From Mucilaginibacter sp. SG564 (GTDB lineage Bacteria > Bacteroidota > Bacteroidia > Sphingobacteriales > Sphingobacteriaceae), in contig NZ_JABGNA010000008.1 of NCBI RefSeq assembly GCF_013149275.1, positions 383,691-447,690 on the forward strand: a stretch of DNA of 64,000 bases, read 5' to 3'. Below, one piece after another: positions 41,987-51,099 of the stretch (position 1 is its first letter; every line of letters starts with the position of its first letter). The position numbers and the translations under genes are program-made. Below the pieces are notes generated by a model. It ran no database searches and had not been told where the DNA came from. It saw only the letters and a list, made by a program, of their open reading frames with translations.

Positions 41987-42589
41987 ATGGCATTTGGCAA
42001 ATCCAGGATAGAAGCTTTTAGTGATGGCGTTATTGCCATTATCATTACTATAATGGTGTTGGAGATGAAAGTGCCCCACGGCGAAAGTTTTGCCTCGTTA
42101 AAACCACTCATACCTGTTTTTTTAAGTTATATAATAAGTTTTATTTATGTGGGGATATACTGGAATAACCATCATCACATGTTCCACATTGTAAAATCGA
42201 TTAATGGAGCAGTATTATGGGCCAATCTTCACCTGCTTTTTTGGTTGTCGCTGATACCCTTTGTAACCGGATGGATGGGCGAAAATCATTTTACCCAGTT
42301 ACCGGTAGCCTGTTATGGATTTGTATTGGCTATGACCGGTACTGCTTACACGATACTGGAAAAAGTGCTGATCAAACATAGTGGAAAAAATTCGCTTATT
42401 GCCAATGTGCTGGGGCGCGATTGGAAGGCAAAAAGTTCTGTAGTTATATATGCCGCGGCAATTGGTATATCCTGGCTAAGTCCTGTTATTAGCTTTGTGT
42501 TATATGGTGTGGTTGCCGCGCTTTGGTTCATTCCAGATAAAAGGATTGAAAATAAATTAACACGCGAAACAACCGAAATTAAAGAGTAA
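41987..42589 (+). CDS. TMEM175 family potassium channel
   Basis: The 200-residue protein has six hydrophobic segments. The family hallmark RIEAFSDGVIAIIITIMVLE in helix 1 (residues 7-26) contains the FSDG motif, which forms the gate region of bacterial TMEM175 potassium channels. IYWNNHHHMFHIVK is a second conserved stretch. It should form a tetrameric inner-membrane potassium-selective leak channel. It begins 16 bases after the GH88 gene, so it may be co-transcribed, though the functions are unrelated. Confidence 0.9.
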   Translation: MAFGKSRIEAFSDGVIAIIITIMVLEMKVPHGESFASLKPLIPVFLSYIISFIYVGIYWNNHHHMFHIVKSINGAVLWANLHLLFWLSLIPFVTGWMGENHFTQLPVACYGFVLAMTGTAYTILEKVLIKHSGKNSLIANVLGRDWKAKSSVVIYAAAIGISWLSPVISFVLYGVVAALWFIPDKRIENKLTRETTEIKE

Positions 42590-42769
42590 TCATATTAGTT
42601 TAGATACCCCTGTAAATAAGTAAAAGATCACCAGTTCGCAAGGAACGGTTTTCCAGAAAGAATAAACTTTATCACACAAATACTGTTATAGCACTTTGTT
42701 GTTAACATAATGTAGTGCATTTAAGGATTTAATAAAGTTTAATTATTCGACATTATTACACATTTACTT

Positions 42770-43369
42770 ATGTTTGAAATTACTCATGCTGATGAGAAAG
42801 ATTTGTTGATGCAGGTGGCTTCGGGTAATGAAAATGCCTTTCGCCAGCTTTTTATGTTGCATCACCAGCAATTGGGGGTACACATGCTGCGTATAACAAA
42901 CTCCATTGAACTGGCCGAAGAAGTGGTACAGGATGTATTCGTGAAAATATGGTTCACACGCGAATCATTGGTACGTGTTGATAATTTTAAAGCATACCTG
43001 TTCGTGATATCTAAAAATCATGCTTTAAACTGTTTAAAAAAGCTGGCAAAGGAGCGTGCCATGATCAGGCAATTGGAAGATGCCGATCGCCCTAACCTCG
43101 AAGTGGCTGGTACAGATATGTATTATAACCTGTTGGATGAAGCTATCGACCAGTTACCTCCTCAACAACAAAAAGTGTATCTACTGAGCAGACACGGCCG
43201 TTTAAAATATACCGAAATAGCCGATCAGCTGGAGCTATCGCGCGAAACCGTAAAAAAATATTTACAGATAGCAACCCTTTCTATAACCGAGTATGTGCAT
43301 GAGCACCTGGAAGTTATGGCGTTTTTGTCTATCGCGCTAAAAAGTTTTTTTATTTTTTTTAAGAAGTAA
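42770..43369 (+). CDS. ECF RNA polymerase sigma factor
   Basis: The 199-residue protein has sigma-70 region 2 (AFRQLFMLHHQQLGVHMLRI, EEVVQDVFVKIW) and region 4 (AIDQLPPQQQKVYLLSRHGR, YTEIADQLELSRETVKKYL), so it is a FecI-type ECF factor of the Bacteroidota group. A hydrophobic tail (FLSIALKSFFIFFKK) is common in this subgroup. It would direct transcription of the susC/susD genes downstream when the FecR protein releases it. The gene order sigma - FecR - susC - susD is typical of this kind of surface-signalling locus. Confidence 0.95.
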   Translation: MFEITHADEKDLLMQVASGNENAFRQLFMLHHQQLGVHMLRITNSIELAEEVVQDVFVKIWFTRESLVRVDNFKAYLFVISKNHALNCLKKLAKERAMIRQLEDADRPNLEVAGTDMYYNLLDEAIDQLPPQQQKVYLLSRHGRLKYTEIADQLELSRETVKKYLQIATLSITEYVHEHLEVMAFLSIALKSFFIFFKK

Positions 43370-43462
43370 TACCCCCTTTTTACCCTGCTTGTTGTCATGT
43401 ATATGAGGTGTTCCTAAAATCCTCATTTGCCAATTATTTACTATGATAAACAATTACACGGT

Positions 43463-44668
43463 ATGAGTGCATTGAATGCAAGATTACATTATCTTTTTAG
43501 CAGTTATTATAATCAAACCGCTACCGAGCAGGAGCGGGATGAGCTGTTTCAAATTATAAATGCCTCAACCAATGATGCTGAACTTACCTCCCTTATTCAG
43601 CAGGCATGGAACAATCTGGAAGTAAATGAACCACTTTTTGATCATTCAAAAAGTATGGATATGCTCAATAATATCCTTAAAAATGGCAATCAGGACGATA
43701 TACATATTATTAAGCCTCCAGACGATCATAAATTATGGCTGCGGTTAGGTACGGCTGCTGCCTTGATGATCTTTTTGGGTTTAGGGGCCTATGTTTTGAT
43801 CAATAAAAAAAAACCATCCGACCAAAAAAAGAATATAGCTAAAATGCAGCACAGGCATGATGCTTTACCTGGTGGCAACAGGGCTTTATTGACATTGGCA
43901 AATGGTAAAACGATTTATTTAGATAATGCGCAAAACGGCGTTTTGGCAAAAGAGGGGAGTACACAAATCAATAAAACACATGATGGGCAATTGGTTTATG
44001 AAGGAGGTAAAAATGGTGGAGATAGTGGAACGATACCAATGAATACCATTGCTACACCAAGAGGTGGGCAATATCAATTGGTACTTAACGATGGAAGCAA
44101 GGTTTGGTTAAATTCGGCATCGTCATTAAGCTTTCCTGCAGTATTTACCGGTAAAACCAGGGACGTGGAAATTACCGGCGAAGCTTATTTTGAAGTAGCC
44201 AAAAACGCGGCGATGCCTTTCAGGGTAAAAACCAATCATACCGTTATCGAGGTATTAGGTACCCATTTTAATACCATGGCTTATAATGACGAAGCTGTAA
44301 TGAAAACCACTTTGCTGGAAGGATCTGTTAAAATAAGCAATAACAACTATACCAGCATTTTAAAACCGGGCCAACAAGCCTCACTAAATCAAAATGGTGC
44401 GATCCACGTGGTAAATGATGCTGATGCTGATGATTCGGTAGCCTGGAAAGATGGTTTGTTTCAGTTTACGGATGCCAGTATTCAATCGATCATGAGACAG
44501 GTTGCGCGTTGGTACGATGTAGAGGTAAGTTACGAAGGCCAGATCCCGGTTAAGGAATTTACCGGGCGCATATCCCGCAATGTAAAAGCATCAGAACTTT
44601 TAGGGATGCTTAAATACGCGGGTGTTAATTTCAAAATAGAAGATAAGCACATTACTATAATGCAATGA
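43463..44668 (+). CDS. FecR-type anti-sigma factor
   Basis: The start at 43463 (MSALNARLHYLF) is used; an upstream TTG start would add 12 residues. The 401-residue protein has a cytosolic N-terminal region (to about 95), one helix (LRLGTAAALMIFLGLGAYVLI), a FecR domain (about 180-275, RDVEITGEAYFEVAKN) and a C-terminal DUF4974 domain (FTGRISRNVKASELLGMLKY). It would hold the ECF sigma at the membrane and receive a signal from the STN domain of the SusC protein. It ends 309 bases before susC, where the antisense RNA candidate lies. Confidence 0.93.
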   Translation: MSALNARLHYLFSSYYNQTATEQERDELFQIINASTNDAELTSLIQQAWNNLEVNEPLFDHSKSMDMLNNILKNGNQDDIHIIKPPDDHKLWLRLGTAAALMIFLGLGAYVLINKKKPSDQKKNIAKMQHRHDALPGGNRALLTLANGKTIYLDNAQNGVLAKEGSTQINKTHDGQLVYEGGKNGGDSGTIPMNTIATPRGGQYQLVLNDGSKVWLNSASSLSFPAVFTGKTRDVEITGEAYFEVAKNAAMPFRVKTNHTVIEVLGTHFNTMAYNDEAVMKTTLLEGSVKISNNNYTSILKPGQQASLNQNGAIHVVNDADADDSVAWKDGLFQFTDASIQSIMRQVARWYDVEVSYEGQIPVKEFTGRISRNVKASELLGMLKYAGVNFKIEDKHITIMQ

Positions 44669-44865
44669 CCCTGTTTAAAAAAATAAATAAAATCAAAAGA
44701 CAACTAAACCAAAAGATAACTAACCAATTATTCACCTTAAACAACTCTATGATGGAAGAAATACAAAAAATAAGTTAGCTCCGGCATGGGGGATCCGCAA
44801 CTTATTATACCTGTTTTTGCCCGGTGTAGTCATACCGCGATGAACATGGCATAGAGGTACATGAT

Positions 44866-44964
44866 ATAAAAAAACCGGGAAGTGTTCGCTGCACTTTCCC
44901 GGCTAAAATTATCTGGGGTCCCAAAAGAATGCAATCAACGAATTGAATTTAATGTTTAACCCAA
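44866..44964 (-). ncRNA. Candidate cis-antisense RNA in front of susC
   Basis: On the minus strand TAAGTTTG (44971-44978, exact TAnnTTTG) would start a transcript near 44964, which ends at the intrinsic terminator at 44868-44902. The product would be about 100 nt and fully complementary to the susC leader. In Bacteroides, antisense RNAs of this size lie at the same place, between the anti-sigma gene and the susC homologue of sigma/anti-sigma-controlled loci, and repress them (DonS type). No -33 box was found, so the promoter is only half supported. Confidence 0.4.
44868..44902 (-). terminator. Strong intrinsic terminator on the minus strand, with no minus-strand gene upstream
   Basis: Read on the minus strand, CCGGGAAAGTG pairs with CACTTCCCGG across an AGCGAA-type loop with one bulge, followed by seven T. 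On the plus strand the stem is followed by CTAAAATT, a poor terminator, so the signal is oriented against susC. Confidence 0.8.
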
Positions 44965-44977
44965 ACACAACAAACTT

Positions 44978-47900
44978 ATGAATTTTAATTCTAAGGCCAC
45001 GCCCTTGGCATGGCCTCAATTATCCAAAATAATACTGGCTATGAAGCTAACGGCTATTATTATAATTGCAGCTCTTACCAATGTAAGCGCAAAAAGTTAT
45101 AGTCAGGTGGTGACCTTGCATCAGAAGAACACTACTGTTGAAAAAGTTCTCAGATCGATCGAAAAACAAACTGGCTATCATTTTTTATATGATAAAAAGG
45201 ATGTATCAAATACAGGTGGAATAAATGTTGAGGTATCCAATGCCTCGCTTCAGGAAGCACTTGATCAGTGTTTTAAAGATCAGCCCTTAACCTACAAAAT
45301 ATTCCAGGAAACTATTGTTGTTAAAAAGAAGGATGTTACCGCAGTAATCACTCCCGCTGCATTTAAGGTGCAAGGTACCGTGAGTGATGATAAAGGACCG
45401 CTCCCGGGTGTAAGTGTCAGGGTGAAGGGCTCAAACGTTGGGGTAGTTACCGATGTGAACGGTAAGTATACTTTGAACGCGCCCGATGCCAATGGAACCC
45501 TTGTGTTTAGCTTTGTTGGTTATGTTACACAAGAAGTGCCTATCGCTAATAAAGCTCAGCTTGATGTAAAACTGGTTGAAAGCCCCAAAGCATTAAGCGA
45601 AGTGGTGGTTGTAGGTTACGGTACCCAAAAAAGGGTCGACCTTACCGGCTCTGTTGGTAGCGTTGGTGCAAAAGCTTTGCAGGAACGTCCCGCAATTAAC
45701 GTGGAGCAGGAACTGGCAGGTAAAATTGCCGGTGTAAACGTATCGACTAACTCTGGGGCACCAGGTGGTGAAACCAAGATCCGGATACGTGGTTACAGCT
45801 CTATCAATGCCGCAACAGATCCGCTGTATGTAGTAGATGGAGTGGTATGGACAGCAGGCGGCGCGGCGTTGAATCCTAATGATATTGAAACTATTGATGT
45901 TTTGAAAGATGCGTCGTCAACGGCCATATACGGTACCCGTGGTGCCAATGGTGTGATCCTGGTAACTACTAAACGTGGTAAAAAGGGTGGTAGTGTAAGT
46001 TATGACGCTTATGGAAGCATCAGCTACATGGCCAAAGAGCTGCCCGTGTTAAATTCAAAAGAGTTTTTATCAGTTGAAGACCAATCATATGCCAATATTC
46101 CTAAATATGACCCTACTGGCTGGGCTGCAGGAAAATATGTAGATGATGATCCTAAAAAGATACGTACGGCATTGATAGGTAAATTATTTGATCAGAATTT
46201 AAATCCGTTATATGACGTTGATTGGCAAAAAGCCACTACGCGTACAGCTTACAGTCAAAATCACAATGTTACGTTTACCGGCGGTTCTGATAATCTTACT
46301 TACGGTTTGTTCCTGAATTATGCAGATGATGAAGGTATTATATTGAATAGTTATCAAAGACGTTATAATGCACGATTAACCATTGATCACCAGGTAAAGC
46401 CATGGTTAAAAGTTGGTGCTACCATAAACTATAACAGCTCCGAGCAGCGTACAGCAGATGACGGTACAGGTGGTAATAATATTCCGCGCATGCTGATTGA
46501 GATGATTCCGATTGTACCTATAAAATACCCAGATGGTACTTACGGTAAAAGAACCGATTATCCAAACATGGAGGGTGGTGACAACCCGGTTGCACAGGCT
46601 AATGAGGTAGAAAATCTTTACAGAAAACGTGTATTTAGTGGGAATGGTTATTTAAACTTAAACCTTGCACCAGGCCTGGAGTTCCGCAGTACTTTAGGTG
46701 TTACTACGCAGGCTAATTACAACCCACATTTCCAGAGTGGTTTAGTTGGTGGGGCAACGGCAGATCAAAGCAATAGCTCGGCTTCTATAAATGAATATAA
46801 TGATACTTTTTGGCAGTGGGAAAATCACTTTACCTATAACAAAACATTTAATAAAATACATTCATTAAACGTAGTTTTAGGTACAGAAAGGCAAAACTTT
46901 AATGAGCTCAGTGTTGGCTCATCAACATCGGGTTTGGCAGATAATTATTTCCAGTTTTACAACCTTGGAGCAGGGTCAGTACCAGGTACACCGGCATCAG
47001 GTTATTACGCCTGGCAGATACAATCGTATTTCGCGAGGGTAAACTATGGTTATAAAGACAAGTATTTGTTAACATTAACTGGTCGTGAAGATGGTTCGTC
47101 GCGCTTTGGTACAGGTAAAAAATATGGCTTCTTTCCATCAGCAGCTTTGGCCTGGCGCGTATCTCAGGAAGATTTCATGAAGGATAATAAAACCATTTCA
47201 GACCTGAAACTTAGATTTAGCTATGGCTTAACCGGTAACTCTGAAATTGGCCAATACAGATCACAAGCCTCATTACCTATCGGTAGCTATCCGTTTGGTG
47301 GAAACCGCAATTCAGCTACAGTAATTGATATCGGCAGCCCTGGTAACCCTGATTTGCAATGGGAAAAAACCTCGGAGTATAACTTCGGCTTGTCATTTGG
47401 GGTATTGAATAACAGAATCACCCTTGATGCTGATGCTTATTACAAAAAAACCAAAGCGTTGTTGTTAAATGCACCACTACCTGAAACCAGCGGATTTAAT
47501 AGTGTTTATAAAAACATTGGTAGTCTTGAAAATGAGGGTATTGAGTTAACGTTGAACACGGTTAACATTAAAACGGATAATTTTAGCTGGAATTCTACAT
47601 TTAATATCTCCTTCCTGAAAAATAAGATACTACACTTAGGTGCAGCAAATGATGATATTTATCTTGATCCAACGTTCCTTTCACAGTTTAACTTACTGCG
47701 TGTTGGTCAGCCTGCCAGTGTTTTTTATGGTTACAAAGTGCTGGGTACCTGGGGTACTGCAGAGGCAGCTGAAGCAGCCAAATTCAACCTGTTGCCTGGA
47801 GATTTGAAAATTCAGGATACCAACGGCGATGGCAAAATCACTGTTGCTGACAAACAGATACTGGGTAAATCTACCCCGTCTGGATACGGAACGTTTAGCA

Positions 47901-48379
47901 ACACCTTCCGTTACAAAGCTTTTGATTTGGGTATCGAGCTGCAGTTTAACTATGGCAACCAGATCATGAACTTAACTCGCCACTCTGGTCAGGACCGTAC
48001 CGGTCAGGCAAACAGCTACGCTACTGTATTAAACGCATGGACGCCTACTAACCAAAATACCAGTATAGCACAGGATCGTCCGGCTTATGTTTATTATCAA
48101 ACAGAGATCTATTCAACCAAGGTAGAGAGCGGTAACTTCATCCGTGGCCGCAACGTAACCTTAGGCTATAATTTCCCGGATAATCTGGTTAAGAAAATAA
48201 AACTAAGCCGTTTAAGAGTGTATGCACAAGGACAAAACCTGTTCCTGATCACCAAGTACACTGGGTATGATCCTGAAACTTCAACCTATAACGGCAGCAG
48301 TAACTTTACCCAGGGTATACAATTTTATGATTATCCAAAGCCAAGAACCTTCTTATTGGGTTTAAATGCAAGTTTTTAA
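44978..48379 (+). CDS. SusC/RagA family TonB-linked outer-membrane transporter with STN domain
   Basis: The 1133-residue protein has a signal region (1 to about 44), an STN domain (about 46-115, TTVEKVLRSIEKQTGYHFLY), a carboxypeptidase-regulatory sandwich (about 128-200, DDKGPLPGVSVRVKG), the SusC-type junction (LSEVVVVGYGTQKR), a plug (about 215-330, DPLYVVDGV, IYGTRGANGVILVTTKRG) and a 22-strand barrel ending in the aromatic LLGLNASF. It would import a glycan or peptide piece in a TonB-dependent way together with SusD. The STN domain is the part that signals to FecR/sigma. The ligand is not known. Confidence 0.95.
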   Translation: MNFNSKATPLAWPQLSKIILAMKLTAIIIIAALTNVSAKSYSQVVTLHQKNTTVEKVLRSIEKQTGYHFLYDKKDVSNTGGINVEVSNASLQEALDQCFKDQPLTYKIFQETIVVKKKDVTAVITPAAFKVQGTVSDDKGPLPGVSVRVKGSNVGVVTDVNGKYTLNAPDANGTLVFSFVGYVTQEVPIANKAQLDVKLVESPKALSEVVVVGYGTQKRVDLTGSVGSVGAKALQERPAINVEQELAGKIAGVNVSTNSGAPGGETKIRIRGYSSINAATDPLYVVDGVVWTAGGAALNPNDIETIDVLKDASSTAIYGTRGANGVILVTTKRGKKGGSVSYDAYGSISYMAKELPVLNSKEFLSVEDQSYANIPKYDPTGWAAGKYVDDDPKKIRTALIGKLFDQNLNPLYDVDWQKATTRTAYSQNHNVTFTGGSDNLTYGLFLNYADDEGIILNSYQRRYNARLTIDHQVKPWLKVGATINYNSSEQRTADDGTGGNNIPRMLIEMIPIVPIKYPDGTYGKRTDYPNMEGGDNPVAQANEVENLYRKRVFSGNGYLNLNLAPGLEFRSTLGVTTQANYNPHFQSGLVGGATADQSNSSASINEYNDTFWQWENHFTYNKTFNKIHSLNVVLGTERQNFNELSVGSSTSGLADNYFQFYNLGAGSVPGTPASGYYAWQIQSYFARVNYGYKDKYLLTLTGREDGSSRFGTGKKYGFFPSAALAWRVSQEDFMKDNKTISDLKLRFSYGLTGNSEIGQYRSQASLPIGSYPFGGNRNSATVIDIGSPGNPDLQWEKTSEYNFGLSFGVLNNRITLDADAYYKKTKALLLNAPLPETSGFNSVYKNIGSLENEGIELTLNTVNIKTDNFSWNSTFNISFLKNKILHLGAANDDIYLDPTFLSQFNLLRVGQPASVFYGYKVLGTWGTAEAAEAAKFNLLPGDLKIQDTNGDGKITVADKQILGKSTPSGYGTFSNTFRYKAFDLGIELQFNYGNQIMNLTRHSGQDRTGQANSYATVLNAWTPTNQNTSIAQDRPAYVYYQTEIYSTKVESGNFIRGRNVTLGYNFPDNLVKKIKLSRLRVYAQGQNLFLITKYTGYDPETSTYNGSSNFTQGIQFYDYPKPRTFLLGLNASF

Positions 48380-48403
48380 TTAAATACCTCAATACGTATA
48401 ATT

Positions 48404-49936
48404 ATGAAATTTAATTTAAAAAAATACAGGATCGGTCTTTCAGCACTGATTGTTATAGCAAGTGTATCTGGTTGCAAAAAATATCTTGATGAAGATAACC
48501 GCAGCAACTTTACGCAAGAAAATTATTTTACCTCCGCCAACCAGGCCCGTACTTTTGTGAACGGCATTTATGGAGGTTATATTAATAACATTAATTACGG
48601 TCTTTACTTTTTTCAAAATGGAGATGCTTATGGCGAGGCCCCGTTTATTACATTGGAACTTTTTGCCGGACATACCACAACATTGGGGCAAAGCGTAAAT
48701 AATAAAAAAGTAATAAACGAAAATACCGACCCTACCAACCCTGGCTTTGAAACTGTTTGGAAAAGCTGTTATACGGCCATTGAAGAATCCAATCTTGCTT
48801 TGGCACGCATTCCGGCTATCAGTATGGATGCTAACGTTAAAAAGTCGTTATTAGGAGAAGTTTACTTTTTGAGGGCTTTTTATTATTACCATTTGGTAAG
48901 GCTATATGGCGATGTTCCATTAATAACACAACCAGTTGATTTATCAAGCCCGCTTTTATACCCGGCTCGTACACCACAGGCACAGGTTTATGACTTGATT
49001 GTTAGTGACCTGCTTGCTGCAGAACAGTCTGGTTTACCTAATACCGATCAAACAGGTAAGGTGTCATTAGGCGCTGTACACACCTTGCTTTCAAGTGTTT
49101 ATTTAACTATGGCCGGTTATCCGTTGCAAAAAACAGAAAACTACCAGAAAGCCGCCGATGAAGCTAAACAAGTATTGCCTTTATATACGCTGTTTACAGA
49201 TTATGCCTATTTGCATGACAATCCTCACAAAAACCAGGGCGAATTGATATTTCAAAGCCAATACCTGGTAGGTGTTGCCACTAATGCTATAACCCAGTTA
49301 ACAGTGCCTTTCAATTTACAGGTTGGTGCTTATGGAGACCACCTGGGAGCAATGATCCCGACAGACGCTTTCTTTGCGAGTTATGAGGCCGGGGATAAAC
49401 GTACACAGGAAAAGCAATTCTATTTTTCTAAATATCCGGATGCCAATAATCCTGCCGATACCATCACTTTTGGCGAGCACTGCCTGTATAAATATTTCCA
49501 GGTTGAAAGCTCGGTATCTGGTACTGCTAACAGTGGTAAATGCGATGAAAACTGGACGCTTTTACGTTTACCTGAGGCCATGCTGATTTATGCCGAAGCA
49601 TCAAATGAGGTAAATGGACCGACAGCCGACGCTTACGACGCGGTTAACCAAATACGTACCCGTGCAAAATTGGCACCATTGAGTGGGTTAACCAAAGATC
49701 AGTTTCGTGTAGCTATCTGGAAAGAGCGCTATCATGAATTGGCTTATGAAAACAAAGCTTATTTTGATATTCAACGCACCCATCAGATATATGATGTGAA
49801 GAACAATGTGTTTGGTCCGGCAACCTCTACTGCAAATGAGCAAGGGGTGACCATGAAGGATCAATACTATTTGTGGCCGATCCCACAACGCGAGATCGCT
49901 ACCAATAGTAAATTAACACAAAACACGGGCTGGTAA
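48404..49936 (+). CDS. SusD/RagB family surface lipoprotein
   Basis: The 510-residue protein has a lipoprotein signal ending SVSGC (Cys24). The SusD TPR region (LLGEVYFLRAFYYYHLVRLYGDVP) and the end signature (LWPIPQREIATNSKLTQNTGW, about 20 residues) are clear. It would cap the SusC barrel at the outer face and bind the incoming ligand. It starts 24 bases after susC. A strong terminator follows. No glycoside hydrolase is joined to this pair, so the substrate cannot be deduced. Confidence 0.95.
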   Translation: MKFNLKKYRIGLSALIVIASVSGCKKYLDEDNRSNFTQENYFTSANQARTFVNGIYGGYINNINYGLYFFQNGDAYGEAPFITLELFAGHTTTLGQSVNNKKVINENTDPTNPGFETVWKSCYTAIEESNLALARIPAISMDANVKKSLLGEVYFLRAFYYYHLVRLYGDVPLITQPVDLSSPLLYPARTPQAQVYDLIVSDLLAAEQSGLPNTDQTGKVSLGAVHTLLSSVYLTMAGYPLQKTENYQKAADEAKQVLPLYTLFTDYAYLHDNPHKNQGELIFQSQYLVGVATNAITQLTVPFNLQVGAYGDHLGAMIPTDAFFASYEAGDKRTQEKQFYFSKYPDANNPADTITFGEHCLYKYFQVESSVSGTANSGKCDENWTLLRLPEAMLIYAEASNEVNGPTADAYDAVNQIRTRAKLAPLSGLTKDQFRVAIWKERYHELAYENKAYFDIQRTHQIYDVKNNVFGPATSTANEQGVTMKDQYYLWPIPQREIATNSKLTQNTGW

Positions 49937-49956
49937 TATTGATCATTAGCATAACA

Positions 49957-49986
49957 AAAAAGCCCTCCGGTATTCCGGAGGGCTTT
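49957..49986. terminator. Bidirectional terminator between susD and the UPF0126 gene
   Basis: AAAAGCCCTCCGG pairs with CCGGAGGGCTTTT with a TATT-type loop. A-rich and T-rich flanks let it work for both convergent genes. Confidence 0.9.
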
Positions 49987-49991
49987 TCTAT

Positions 49992-50606
49992 TTAATGCCA
50001 TTCTTCGTTGTAAACAAATTTGGGCATTTGCCATTTATAACGGATAGATAACAAGCGCAATGCTAAGCCAATAACACATGCCAGTACTATGGCCAATTCA
50101 GAACTTCCGCCCATATACTCTATACCTAAATAAGCAGCGCCGGTAACTATCGAAGCGCTGGCATATATCTCCTTATGAAACAGCAGCGGGATATCATTAC
50201 ACAGCACATCCCGAAGCACGCCGCCTGCGCAGCCGGTGATCATTCCACTGAACATCACAATAATGGGAGGGAGGTTTATTTGCTGCGCTATCTGGCAGCC
50301 AATAATGGTAAATACTACCAGGCCCAGGGCGTCAAGATATAAGAATAGCTTTTTGAGTTTGGTCATTAACGAGGCGATGATGGCAGCCAATATGGCGGCT
50401 CCCGCGGTGATGAGCAGGTATTCGGGGTGCTCAACCCAGCTCATGGGATAATGATTGAATAAAATATTACGTACGGTGCCTCCGCCCAGGGCGGTAACCC
50501 AGGCAATAATACAAACGCCCACCCAATCCATATTACGCCTTCCGGCAGATAACGCGGCCGTCATGGCCTCAGCAATAATGGCGATGATGTATAATATATG
50601 CAGCAT
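49992..50606 (-). CDS. UPF0126/TRIC-like membrane channel protein (YicG type)
   Basis: The 204-residue protein has two homologous halves of three helices each, marked by the repeated GGGTVRNILF (residues about 41-50) and CAGGVLRDVLC (about 125-135) motifs. This is the UPF0126 family, related to TRIC cation channels and, in some bacteria, associated with glycine transport. It would sit in the inner membrane. It is convergent with susD and is a single-gene unit. The substrate cannot be decided from the sequence. Confidence 0.9.
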   Translation of the reverse strand: MLHILYIIAIIAEAMTAALSAGRRNMDWVGVCIIAWVTALGGGTVRNILFNHYPMSWVEHPEYLLITAGAAILAAIIASLMTKLKKLFLYLDALGLVVFTIIGCQIAQQINLPPIIVMFSGMITGCAGGVLRDVLCNDIPLLFHKEIYASASIVTGAAYLGIEYMGGSSELAIVLACVIGLALRLLSIRYKWQMPKFVYNEEWH

Positions 50607-50692
50607 AATGATCCTGGAATTTTAAGCGCGATTAATAGAGACCAAATATAATTATTCGGGATTACTAAATAAACGACGTTTGAACAGACAGT

Positions 50693-50812
50693 CAAAAGTG
50701 GGTTTACATGGTTTACATTTTTTATGGTTTGCATTATTTTAATTAGTTGATATACAGTGACTTAATTGTTATTTATCGATATACTATGGGTGTTTATGTA
50801 AACCCACTTTTG
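50693..50812. mobile_element. 120-bp element with perfect 17-bp terminal inverted repeats (MITE-like)
   Basis: CAAAAGTGGGTTTACAT (50693-50709) and its exact reverse complement (50796-50812) enclose 86 bases of AT-rich sequence with no ORF. The pattern is that of a short non-autonomous element or of a processed inverted repeat. No clear target-site duplication is seen at the two ends, and no related transposase is present in the window, so mobility is not shown. Confidence 0.5.
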
Positions 50813-50870
50813 GGGCTTTTGCGAGGGGGATTATAGAGAAGATAATATTATTGAGCGAAGGAATTTTGCA

Positions 50871-50993
50871 AACCCCATCGGGGTTCAAGCTTTGTAGAAA
50901 AAGGCCAGCCCCGATGTCAGTGCCGTAGGTACTGCACTCAGGTTGCATACCTACGGCATGCTAAATGCTTATTGTTTGTTCTCTACAAAGCTT
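50871..50993. repeat. Nested inverted repeats downstream of the SDF symporter gene
   Basis: Three sets of perfect arms lie one after another: AACCCC/GGGGTT (50871-50885), AAGCTTTGTAGA (50887-50898) with TCTACAAAGCTT (50982-50993), and inside it TGCCGTAGGTA (50921-50931) with TACCTACGGCA (50948-50958). The region is 3' to the minus-strand symporter gene and could end its transcript. Nothing else was seen in the 490-base gap. Confidence 0.85.
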
Positions 50994-51099
50994 TTACTCC
51001 TACGGAGTATACTTAACTTGCTGACAATTTGATGGTAATGAGGTGTTTTAAGCTGCTTGCATCATGAAAAAACCGTATAATCCATGGTTTGCTGGCGAT

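Larger units (their letters stand above)
44669..44977 (+). other. Gap between fecR and susC
   Basis: It holds the susC leader on the plus strand and, on the minus strand, a possible -7 box (44971-44978), a 60-base stretch and a strong terminator (44868-44902). No TTTG/TAnnTTTG pair for susC itself was recognised, as expected if the ECF sigma uses another sequence. A nine-codon frame near 44750 is not considered a gene. Confidence 0.4.

Noticed and set aside
44745..44779. Nine-codon frame in the susC leader as a leader peptide
   Set aside because: Too short to support, with no regulatory codon run.
50693..50812. Attachment site or insertion sequence
   Set aside because: No integrase or transposase is in the window and no target duplication was seen, so only a MITE-like element is proposed.
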